The position numbers were made by a program, and so were the translations under genes. From contig OZ034970.1 in the NCBI GenBank assembly GCA_964030785.1, positions 42,278,377 through 42,342,376 on the forward strand: DNA of 64,000 nucleotides. The letters run 5' to 3'. This document shows, piece after piece, positions 34,512 through 44,764 of the stretch (position 1 is the first letter of the stretch; every line of letters begins with the position of its first letter). Source of the DNA: Siderastrea siderea. Taxonomy: Eukaryota; Cnidaria; Anthozoa; Scleractinia; Rhizangiidae. A model generated the notes under the pieces. That model saw only the letters and a program-made list of their open reading frames with translations. It was not told the DNA's origin and ran no database searches.

Positions 34512-34519
34512 TTAATAAT

Positions 34520-35679
34520 CAGAGTTATTTGTTTAACAAGATTAATTATTTAGCAATTCTGGAAAATTTGATTATAACAGTTTCATTTCTTCATTCAATT
34601 AACCGTCTGTAAATACTACCATACACAAAAAGATATACATCGGGTTGTATTTTGGATAAAATGATGCGATGTCGACGAAATGTGGCTTGCAGTCAGCCTT
34701 TGTTTATTTTTTTTTCTTTAATTTAAAAATCACGTTTGTTTGCATAAGCTGGTTATAATAATTTTACAATCTTGGCAATTCTAATTTTTTTGAAAATGCA
34801 GCTGTTTCTCAGTAGCCTGCTAGGATTCTTCATGAGTAATTTCAATTATAGGTTTCCTAAAAAGCTAAGTTATGTTGGGAAAAATGCTTAAAATATTTTT
34901 AAAAATGTAGATGTAGTAGCTTATGCTGGAGTAGCTATGTAGTGATATTCAAACCTTTAAAATTAAACAGATATGTTATACTTCATATGAAATTTCTCGA
35001 TATATCTCTCTTGAAGCTGCTAGGGTGTAAAGTACTATATTTCGCAAAATCTACACTTTTTGCATTGTAAGATGTTCAAATGAATAGGTTTTCGCTTTCT
35101 TTTCTCACCTGATCTTTTGGATCCTCTTGCTCTCAAAGTATACTTATTTTGAAAACGAATGTGGGAAAAAAAAAAAAACAGCAGTGCCACAAATACTGGT
35201 TAAAAGCATTGGGACGAGTGGTCTCGATATAGTAATTATTCCGTAAATTAAGAATTATACCGTGTTACATGTCTCCGTGTTTGACTAACGGATCGGAGCG
35301 AAAGGCAAATAATCCCAGGCCAAATGTTGTTGCAAGTCTGCGCTAGTTTGGTTGTTGAGCTTGTGTGCACAAACTTGAGATGGGTGGCAAAACGCACCCG
35401 CAGGTTGTCGAGGCGAGTCATTCCAGGGCAGCCTTGGCGGCTTCACGAAATAAAAGAATACTGAAAAGACCTCTGTCAAGTCGTCTTGGTTGACTAAACG
35501 ATCAAAAGCGTTCGCCATCTTGCGCTTGAATTTTAAACTTGCTCAAAGAAAACGCGTCACTGCAACAACCGCAAGACATCACAAGTACATGAGAGACCTG
35601 ATGGCAGAATGGAGTCAACGCCACTCTAATTTCATTCAGGCCATTACAGTATGGTTACTATTTTTCCATCTTCAGGGGC
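34520..35679. other. Downstream flank of GPCR copy B, no supported gene
   Basis: Matches 39155-40332 nearly base for base. Short ORFs here (for example 35490-35711, plus) do not stay aligned in frame with their paralogues and are not called. Confidence 0.5.
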
Positions 35680-36670
35680 TTAGTACTCACGACTCAGTCT
35701 TTCCACGATAAACGGTTCTACAACCGTTTGGGAGCGGCAGTGGCTACAGCGAAGTATCTTCAGGTACTGGTCTTTAAAATTCTTGTTTAGCACACCGTAT
35801 ATTAAAGGATTCAAAGCGCTACTTACAGTAGCCAGAAAGCTGTAGGCTACGTAAGCTCCCCGAGGGAAGATCCAACTGCCATAAATTGCGTCAACGAGGT
35901 CTATCAACAAAACAGGCGTCCAACAAAAACTAGAAAACAATACTATTACGAATACCGTGCGCGCCACTTTAATTTCTTCCACGTTTACTGTGCTCGTTCC
36001 ATTTCCACTGTTTTGAAAATTGCTGTTGTGGCTTCGAACTGTTTTGATAATTTTAAAATAGCAGAAAAATGTGAAGCAGATTGGAAGCCCGACGTTAACT
36101 GTCACCAAAAAAGCTGTGAAGGCACCGCTATCGATCTGGAGGTAGCAGAAAAACTTGGACGGATGGAACACCATTTTGTGTCCACCTAAAGATGTAGGGA
36201 AAAGGAACACACATAGAATAGAGCCATGACGCAAGAATCATGATTCTGGTTTTTGTTTTGGTAAAGTATCGTCGGTACTTAGCTGGTTTGACGATTCTGA
36301 AATACCTGTTTACTGCCATCAAGGCTATAGTTTGTATCGAGGCAACAGCCAGAGTAATAGTTATGTATCCATAGTACTGACAAGTTACATCGCTAAAAGG
36401 CCACTGGGATGTTACTAATACGGAAAGAGCTAAAGGGCACGTTTTGAGAGCCCCCAAACAAAAATCGGATACTGTGAGCGACGCCACGAACATGTTGGGA
36501 ATTGTCCGCATCCGACGGTTTAAAACAATAATTAGGAGAGTTATGAAGTTTCCAACAAATAAGAAGACTAAAATAAGTGCGTAAAAGCCTGATTCAAGGA
36601 TGACTTTCGCTTTGCTTCTTGATTGTAACTCTTTTAACATGTCTGCGAGTTGCTTCTCTGTAGAATTCAT
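35680..36670 (-). pseudogene. GPCR copy B, full length with one inserted base
   Basis: The ATG at 36670 begins MNSTEKQLADMLKELQ. TM1 to TM4 read normally to YIF near residue 161. There a single extra C (about 36186, 'tccacctaaag' against 'tccactaaag' in copy C) shifts the frame. The rest continues in the next frame as GGHKMVFHPSKFFCYLQIDS through CWTPVLLIDL, SALNPLIYGV and the C-terminal VERLSREY, stopping at 35680. The total is 991 bases against 990 in copy C, so the one base is the only length difference. It could be a true pseudogene or a one-base assembly error. Confidence 0.85.
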
Positions 36671-39600
36671 TTTTCATTCAGTGTGAATCGCCGTCCTTCT
36701 GCCCGCGCTTCATAAGCATAGTTCAGTTGCGTTTCCATCGAACAGATAATTTCTATTATTTTTCTTGTCTCTGGAGACAAACAGGCTGATAATATACAGC
36801 TTTTTTGCAAAACTCAGTGTAGTGGTAACAAAATCAACATCATTGCTCGACGTGTTTGTGGAGTTAATTTTAATTTATCCATCGTTAAAAAATAATCAAT
36901 CAACTCAACCTTTTTTGATATGTGGAAGATTAAACTGTCCACTATCATATTTTTATTAAATACAAATTTAGCAGTGACCATTATACGGAAAATGTACTAT
37001 GCTATTTTTATTTCCTTATTTATTAAGTCGGCCAATGAGGTCCTAGCGTGGGTAGTCAAAAAACTAAAAAAGGCGAGTTCGAGACCTTTTTAAATTTATA
37101 TTTGAAATTGTTTGTTTGGTATGTTTCGTCCCTATGAAGCCTCAAAGTATTCAATCTCACTATTTCTATCTTGAGAAAATCTTGAAAACATTAATTAGCC
37201 TACCTGCAGCGCAATCGTTTTTTGGAAGACAAGTGCATTATTTTTTTTCGTGTGTGCGATATCTTGAATTGGTAAAACGAGTAGGCTTGACGACACTTAT
37301 TCCCTTGGTTGCCTGTTTTACCTGCATTGTAGAGTAGAGTACAGTAAAAATAAATTCACTTAAACGGGGTTTGATAAAGAACCTCGTGGGGTTGTGTGTA
37401 TATGAAACAAATATTAAACGAAGATGTTACGTACCGTTAAGAATCCCTACCGACAGAAGCCTCAGGCCAGCTCAGTATTAACCAAGCCGTGAACACTTCC
37501 TACTAGTGGTATAGCTATTGGGGTTTTAGCCTGAGGTCCGTTTTACTGAAGCCCAGCGCTCTAACCACCAAGCCATCACTTTTTATCTTTTGCACTATCA
37601 CAATGGAGGATTATGTAGAAAATCCTTTTGGTGGATTAACACACACGAAAAGCCATGCGGATACATCGTGTGGCCAATAGAAACAAATAGGTTTTGGTCC
37701 CTAATTCGTGCAGTAATTTTACTGATCCAAAAAGAGACACAGAAACAGTTGTCAGTGTAAATGTTCGCGAGCCAAAGACACTTTCTCAGTGTAGGAATGA
37801 ACGAATGACAAGGGGGAGTCTCCGATTTGTTTTTTTGTGGGTTTCAATATTTCCAGGAAAATGTCAACCCTCCGAGGTGCATCAAACGTTGAAAATTTGT
37901 GGTAGAATGCAAAGTGCCCAAAAGGTCTACTTCGCCCATAAAAGTAGAATGTATAAACGTCGATCAGGCCCACAATGTTAAGGTGGGTTCATTTCATTTC
38001 CAATTTTCCCAAGGACTACACTGAAGTTTTATTAGCCACTGTAAATTCTATAGTAAGTCCACCCCTCTTAAATGACGCTGCAGTCTTGGTGCCCAAACCA
38101 AAAAAAATTAATGATGAGAACGACCTCTGTGGAGTTGCCTTGGTTGACCAAAGGATGAAAAACGTGCGCCATCTTGTCTTTGAACTTTGGGCTTCCTCAA
38201 AGTAAACGCATGCAAGTCGCTGCAACCTGCGTAAGTTGTCACAAGTACACCAGAGACCTGATGGCCAAATGGGGTCGCCAGTCAAAGCACGTTTCCAAAT
38301 CGTCCCTTTTTGCGACTCGAATAACTACCGTAGATTATCTAGTAAGTCCAGTTCTCATAGAATCTTCCCTATCCTGGAAGGCAACTGAGACATCACCATC
38401 GTCCTGGAACTTTGGCTCGCTTACCCTCGTGAGACTGTTTAACCAAGCTGATGAACTCAAATGTCTTGACATCCGTGGTCTTGTGTGGACATTAAATCTA
38501 GATCTTTGCCTCATTTTTCAACAGGCCCCAACAGCTACCTGTATGAAATGCCCTTTGACTACCTGGATCAAAAGGGGAGTAAAATATGTTCCTGTGACGT
38601 TCGCTGGAGCTACAGTCGGCAATCATCACCTTATAACTGTTCCTTTGTATGCCCTAAAGCCACACTGGCTCCTCTGGAAGGTAGCCATGTTTAAGTTGAG
38701 AGATTAGTTGATTCAACAGCATACGCGTAAGGATTTCTCCAGCAATACGCAACAGAAAGATCACATGTCGAATGTCACGGGTATTTGAAGACGCCACTTA
38801 GCACCGCTGAATCATCTGCCGCTAACAATGGGACGGTCGGGGTGGTTTATACAGAGTCTTTACTGCTTCAGAAAAAAGGTTAGGACCTTTTTATCTCTTA
38901 GCAGAATCATTTTCAGACTCCGTACCACCAGCGCCAATCTCGCTGGTTTTTACACCAAACCAGATGACCTTAATATGTCTCAGTTGTGCCTGCCGTTTGT
39001 GAATTAAAGCTCCCAAACAGTCCACTGAATAACAGTCCAGCGGACATAATATTGTAGGTGGTTTTTATAAAAAACAAAAACAACAACAAAACAAAAATAC
39101 GACAACAACAAAACAGAAGCCTCCAGCCAGTATGAATTAACTTAAAAGTTAATAATCAGAGTTATTTGTTTAACAAGGTTTACTTAATTATTTAGCAATT
39201 CTGGAAAATTTGATTATAAGAGTTTCATTTCTTCATACAATTAACCGTCCGTAAATACTAACATACCCAAAAAGATATACATCGGGTGGTATTTTGGATA
39301 ATTAAAATGATACGTTGTCGACGAAATGTGGCTTGCAGTCAGTGTTTGTTTATTAGTTTCCTTAATTTAAAAATCACGTTTGTTTACGTAAGCTGGTTAT
39401 AATTGTTTTGCAATATTGGGAATTTTAATTTCTTTGAACATGCAGTTGTTTCTCAGTAGTCTGCTAGGATTCTTCATGAGATAATTTCAATTATAGGTTT
39501 TCTAAAAAGCTAAGTTATATTGGGAAAAAATGCTCAATATTTTAAAAAATGTAGATGCAGTAGCTTATGCTGGAGTAGCTATATAGTGATATTCAAACCT

Positions 39601-40332
39601 TTAGAATTAAACAGATATGTTATACTTCAAATGAAATTTCTCGATATATCTCTCTTGAAGCTGCTAAGGTGTAAAGTACTATATTTCGCAAAATCTACAT
39701 TTTTTGCATTGTAAGATGTTCAAATGAATAGGTTTTCGCTTTCTTTTCTCACCTGATCTTTTTGATCCTCTTGCTCTCAAAGTATACTTATTTTGAAAAC
39801 CAATGTGGAAAAAAACAAAACAGCAGTGCCACAAATACTGGTTAAAAGCATTCGCACGATTGGTCTCAATATAGTAATTATTCCGTAAATTAAGAATTAT
39901 ACCGTGTTACATGTCTCCGTGTTTGACTAACGGATCGGAGCGAAAGGCAATATAATCCCAGGCCAAATGGAGTCGCAAGTCTGCGCTAGTTTGGTTGTTG
40001 AGCTTGTGTGCACAGACTTGAGATGGGTGGCAAAACGCACCCGCAGGTTGTCGAGGCAATTTGGAAAACGTCATTCCAGGGCAGCCTTGGAAGCTTCACG
40101 AAATAAAAGAATACTGAAAAAGACCTCTGTCAAGTCTTCTTGGTTGACTAAACGATCAAAAGCGTTCGCCATCTTGCGCTTGAATTTTAAACTTGTTCAA
40201 AGAAAACGCGTCACTGTAACAACTGCAAGACACCACAGTACACGAAAGACCTGATGGCAAAATGGAGTCAACGCCACTCTAATTTCATTCAGGCCATTAC
40301 AGTATGGTTACGATTTTTCCATCTTCAGGGGC

Positions 40333-41322
40333 TTAGTACTCACGACTCAGTCTTTCCACGATAAACGGTTCTACAACCGTTTGGGAGCGGCAGTGGTTAC
40401 AGCGAAGTATCTTCAGGTACTGGTCTTTAAAATTCTTGTTTAGCACACCGTATATTATAGGATTCAAAGCGCTACTTACAGTGGCCAGAAAGCTGTAAGC
40501 TACGTAAGCTCCCCGAGGGAAGATTCAACTGCCATAAATTGTGTCAGCGAGGTCTATCAACAAAACAGGCGTCCAACAAAAACTAAAAAACAATACTATT
40601 ACGAATACCGTGGGCGCCACTTTAATTTCTTCCACGTTTACTGTGCTCGTTCCATTTCCACTGTTTTGAAAATTGCTGTTGTGGCTTCGAACTGTTTTGA
40701 TAATTTTAAAATAGCAGAAAAATGTGATGCAGATTGGAAGCCCGACGTTAACTGTCGCCAAAAAAGCTGTGAAGGCACCGCTATCGATCTGGAGATAGCA
40801 GAAAAACTTGGACGGATGGAACACCATTTTGTGTCCACTAAAGATGTAGGGAAAAGGAGCACACATAGAATAGAGCCATGACGCAAGAATCATGATTCTG
40901 GTTTTTGTTTTGGTAAAGTATCGTCGGTACTTAGCTGGTTTGACGATTCTGAAATACCTGTTTACTGCCATCAAGGCTATAGTTTGTATCGAGGCAACAG
41001 CCAGAGTAATAGTTATGTATCCATAGTACTGACAAGTTACATTGCTAAAAGGCCACTGGGATGTTACTAATACGGAAAGAGCTAAAGGGCACGCTTCGAG
41101 AGCCCCCAAACAAAAATCGGATACTGCGAGCGATGCCACGAACATGTTGGGAATTGTCCGCATCCGACGGTTTAAAACAATAATTAGGAGAGTTATGAAG
41201 TTTCCAACAAATAAGAAGACTAAAATAAGTGCGTAAAAGCCTGATTCAAGGATGACTTTCGCTTTGCTTCTTGATTGTAACTCTTTTAACATGTCTGCGA
41301 GTTGCTTCTCTGTAGAATTCAT
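40333..41322 (-). pseudogene. GPCR copy C, full length with a single TGA in place of Trp266
   Basis: The best-preserved receptor of the first subfamily, 329 codons. Landmarks: GN at 40-41 (TM1), SD at 68-69 (TM2), Cys97 and Cys175 for the extracellular disulfide, NRY 121-123 in place of DRY, Trp149 (TM4), Pro196 (TM5), CWTP 249-252 (TM6) and NPIIY 287-291 (TM7). A Cys pair in RCNHC could carry palmitate. NRY with these landmarks suggests a class A, melatonin-receptor-like receptor, but the ligand cannot be told. Codon 266 is TGA (40525-40527), whereas copies A, B, D and F have TGG in the motif SWIF or RWIF. The frame then continues intact for 63 codons to the true stop. Also odd: Pro237 at the base of TM6, where B has Arg. 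Intronless. Confidence 0.9.
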
Positions 41323-42224
41323 TTTTCATTCAGTGTGAATCGCCGTCCTTCTGCCCGTGCTTCATAAGCATAGTTCACCTGCGTTTCCATCGAACAGATA
41401 ATTTTTATCATTTCTATTGTCTCTGGACACCAATGGGCTGATAATATACAGCTTTTTCGCAAGACTCAATGTAGTCGTAACAAAATCAACATCATTGCTC
41501 GACATGTATATGGAGTTAATTTTAATTTATCCATCGTTAAAAATAATCAATAAACTCGACCCCTTTTGATATGTGGAAGATTAAACTGTCCACCATCATA
41601 TTTTTTATTACGTCCAAATTAATCAGTGACCCTTATACGAAAAACGTACTATGCTATTTTCATTTCCTTATTTATTAAGTCGGCCAATGAGGCCCTAGCG
41701 TGGGCAGTCAAAAAAAGCTGAAAAAGGCGAGTTCGAGACCTTTTAAATTTATATTTGAAATTGTTTGTTTGGTAAGTTTTCGTCCCTATAAAGCCTCAGA
41801 GTATTGAATCTCACTAACTCTATCGTGAGAAAATCTTGAAAACATTAATTAGCCTACATGCAGTGCAAGCGTTTTTTGGAGGGCGAGGCGCGTAAATTTT
41901 TCCGTGTATGCGATATCTTGAATTGGTAAAACGAGTAGGTTTGACGACACTTATTCCCTTGGTATGGTCGCCTGTTCTGTTTTACCTGCATTGTAGAGTA
42001 GAGTACAGTAATAATAAATTCACTTAAACGGGGTTTGATTAAGAACTTTCTGGGGTTGGGTGTATATGAAACAAAATCAAACGAAGATGTTACATACCGT
42101 TAAGAATCCCTACCGACAGGAGCCTTGCCAGCTCAGTATTAACTAAGCCGTGAATTTGGGACACATCCAGCTAGTGGTATAGCTATTAGAGTTTTAACCT
42201 GAAGCCCGTCTTACTGAAGCCCAG

Positions 42225-42445
42225 GGTCCAGTTGGCGCTAATCGTGCCGCTAATCTTGGGTTAAATGTTGTCCAAGGTGTTTGTTTCTCTTGTTTAAAAG
42301 CGTTACCGCTGCTAATTTTACCTGACAATTTGAAAACAGCCTAATTCAAATTGCTAAGTGAAAATAATTGGCTTGAGTCCAAGTGGCTGAAAAGTTGACA
42401 CTAAACTTAGGTAAGCTTAACTTTGCTTTGAACAACCGGGGCCAA
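42225..42445. mobile_element. 220-bp insertion specific to unit 3
   Basis: Unit 2 reads 'gcccagcgctctaacc' without interruption at about 37551. Here 'gcccag' and 'cgctctaa' are split by about 220 bases. The ends 'ggtccagttg' and 'caaccggggcc' are roughly inverted, as in a MITE. No clear target duplication. Confidence 0.6.
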
Positions 42446-42760
42446 CGCTCTAAACACTAAGCCATCGCTTCTTATCTTTTGCACTGTCACACTGGAGGGT
42501 TATGTAGTGAATCCTTTTGGTGGATTAACACACACGAAAAGCCACGCGGATACATTGTGTGGCTAATAGAAACGAATTGTTTTTGGCCCTAATTCGTTCA
42601 GTAATTTTACTGATCGAAAAAGAGACACAAACAGTTATCAGACAAATTCTCACGAGCCAAAACCTTAAATAACATAGTGCATATCGTTTTTATACAATGT
42701 AAAAACTAAGTTATATACCTATATTAACTTTATCAGAGACCGGGCTTTTTGGTCTTCTGG

Positions 42761-43142
42761 ACCGGGCGGATTCTTTGAACTCCGAGAATATTAAAGCTAT
42801 GATAACTAAACCTACAGGGCAGATAGCACGTTAGAAAGTGTCTGCTTTGAGGCCCGCAACAGATGTGATGACGTTTTTCAAGATGTAGAGAAAAAATGAT
42901 AAATAACATACATCTTGAAAAGAAAAAACGACTCGAACCCTTAATAACGTTCCCTTAAATAAAAAGTAAAATGTAAGAAAAAAGTAATGACTCATTAAAA
43001 GAGGAAAACGCCTGTGGAAGTGTGGTTGCCCTGGTAACATCAACAATGAGTTGCTACACCAAATTGTAGAAAAAGTCACAAATTTTGATGACTTAAGCTT
43101 GGATATTAAAAGTTATAAACTGGCAGAATCCGCCCTCCCGGT
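42761..43142. mobile_element. Possible MITE with 'accgggcggattct' ends
   Basis: 'accgggcggattct' at 42761 is inverted with a two-base gap at 43125-43142 ('agaatccgccctcccggt'). The interior has no coding sequence. Weak call because the inverted part is short. Confidence 0.4.
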
Positions 43143-43199
43143 TTGAATAGTGTTAATTAAGGCCAACAGGATAATGGGAGAAAGAGGGTTTTATACACA

Positions 43200-43252
43200 T
43201 TAGAAACGCCTGTTGCCACATTTTTGCCAGTATATAATTCTACCAAGGGGGT

Positions 43253-43283
<31 letters not shown>

Positions 43284-43400
43284 ATGGGGACGTGAAACAC
43301 AAAATTTTGGCTTTATCAACTGAATTGATAGGATAGATTGGCCACCGTAAAGAGATTGAAAGCTGACCTTTCGAGCGTTAGCCCTTCGTCAGAGCGAATC
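43200..43400 (-). mobile_element. Penelope-like terminal sequence
   Basis: On the minus strand it carries a hammerhead-like core followed by 'tttcaatctctttacggtgg' and a 'cgacgcagcaccacag' block that I recall from the flanking repeats of coral Penelope-like elements. No reverse transcriptase remains, so it is an isolated terminal fragment. Confidence 0.5.
43361..43395 (-). ncRNA. Hammerhead-ribozyme-like motif (Penelope type)
   Basis: Minus-strand order: GCT (stem I), CTGACGA core, one extra A, GGGC-TAAC-GCTC (stem II), GAAA core, G, GTC at the cleavage position, AGC (stem I). Stem III is reduced to almost nothing. Minimal, probably dimer-acting hammerheads of this plan are described in Penelope-like elements. 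Activity here is untested, and the base after GAAA differs from the motif at 62470. Confidence 0.5.
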
Positions 43401-44414
43401 TGACGAAGGGCTTATCTGGGCGAATCTGCCATTCTACCAGAATGGAAGAGGAACATTTGTTTTTGAAATACATTGTTGTAAACGTGGTCTTATGTTAGGG
43501 ACCCACTGTTTTTTGTCACATTTTGAAGAATTCATTGATGAAATCAGTTGAACGCTTTCGCTTGGAAAGTAATTTTTGAAATGAAAAAAAAAAGGCCAAA
43601 AAAAACTTAGCTACTAGCTCCTTTCTACTCTATTTAAAACCATACCAAAACGTCTTAAGAACCAATATTGAAGAAAACATGGGCAAGTAACTTGAGCGGC
43701 TCAGAAGCAAAATGTATTTGGCTCTGGCAAACCGAAAAAAAACCCAACTTACTATTAATGTTTAAGAGCACTTGTCTGTAAAAATCAAACATAACGCGGC
43801 AAGGGTGGAAAATTAGATTTCTTTCATATTTCAATGTTAGATAGGTTAGGGTATAACTAAAATCACTGGATACTTTTTTTGGCAAAATATCCTTTTATTT
43901 CAAAGAAAAATGCAAATAACGAACTTCCCTTAAAATCGCCATTTGAAGCAGTAAATTATGACATCAATTTGAGGCGTTCGCGTGCAAAAACAAATCCCTC
44001 TGTCGTCTTTTAAACACTCAATTTTACTTTAGCAATGTCTCAAGAGCTTCAAAACTGATTTTGGTAGAAACTGCGTTGTTCTTTGTGTTTGAAATAATTT
44101 AATTTTGAAAGTATACATTTCTCATCAGGAAAAGTACTTCGTGAATTACATTATTTTTCACCATGTGCTAAACCTTCAAATCGATTCAGCTTCTGGCTGT
44201 TGAATTAAGAAAAGATGTTCTCAGGATTGCTGCAAAAATTTCTTTGGGCAAATGATTGAGAGCGACGCGAGAGCTTTTCAAAGTTCGTTAAAATGCAGAT
44301 TGTTTGACCCTTCTTGGCAACATTCCATTCGCGAGTCACGCACATATTTTAATGTGTTTCGACCCATATGAGATCGAAAACGCCAAACAGAAAAACAGTT
44401 CGAAATGCTCTTAC

Positions 44415-44609
44415 CTCATTTGCTGTAGAGGACAGGTCCAGAGGCCATTTCCGAGTGATTCTCTTGCCGTTCGACGTATTTTGGTCCTGTTGATGCCATC
44501 CAATGAACCCAATGAACACCGCCAACTGGGTCAGTGTATTGTAAACGGTCGAACAGCTCAACAACAAACTTTCTTCCAAAACGTTCGACATCTTTCTACA
44601 CTGTGACAT
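44415..44609 (-). other. Exon-like ORF in the left arm of the inverted repeat
   Basis: 65 codons from an ATG at 44609, starting MSQCRKMSNVLEESLLLSCS and ending at codon phase 0 before a GTAAG splice donor (minus strand). It has three extra residues (FIG) compared with the right-arm twin at 47332-47517. Frame, start and donor are kept in both arms. I do not recognise the protein. Confidence 0.4.
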
Positions 44610-44764
44610 CTTACTCAACGGTTGAGTTGATTTAATACGAGTGTTGCTCAGTTTTCAGTGCACAAAAGCATTATCAGATTTGACTGCTAAATTGGGACCA
44701 AACGTGGATGGCGCCGCGTGCGTATTTGGTTTGTCACGCAATGCGTATCAAAGGCATTTTAGGG

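Larger units (their letters stand above)
31490..37790. repeat. Tandem segmental duplication, unit 2 (contains GPCR copy B)
   Basis: This unit is closely similar throughout to 37790-42660 in the same order and direction: 31506-33125 matches 37806-39155, 34520-36970 matches 39155-41640, and 37000-37760 matches 41650-42655. It is about 1.4 kb longer because of the insertion at 33126-34511. Noncoding parts are as conserved as the receptor, so the duplication is recent relative to unit 1. Confidence 0.85.
37790..42660. repeat. Tandem segmental duplication, unit 3 (contains GPCR copy C)
   Basis: Partner of 31490-37790. It lacks the 1386-bp insertion but has its own insertion of about 220 bp at 42225-42445. 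A plus-strand ORF at 38174-38707 is broken in the other units, so it is unlikely to be a gene. Confidence 0.85.

Noticed and set aside
34520..35679. Conserved noncoding DNA downstream of the receptors as a regulatory element
   Set aside because: The similarity is explained by recent duplication of the whole unit and is no higher than in neighbouring sequence.
38174..38707. 177-codon plus-strand ORF
   Set aside because: The paralogous unit at 31860-32370 has stops and a G run in it, and unit 1 is also broken. No family was recognised.
44304..44606. 100-codon plus-strand ORF and its twin at 47335-47628 on the minus strand
   Set aside because: Both are antisense to the exon-like ORFs, which have better start and donor signals. 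The coding direction is not certain.
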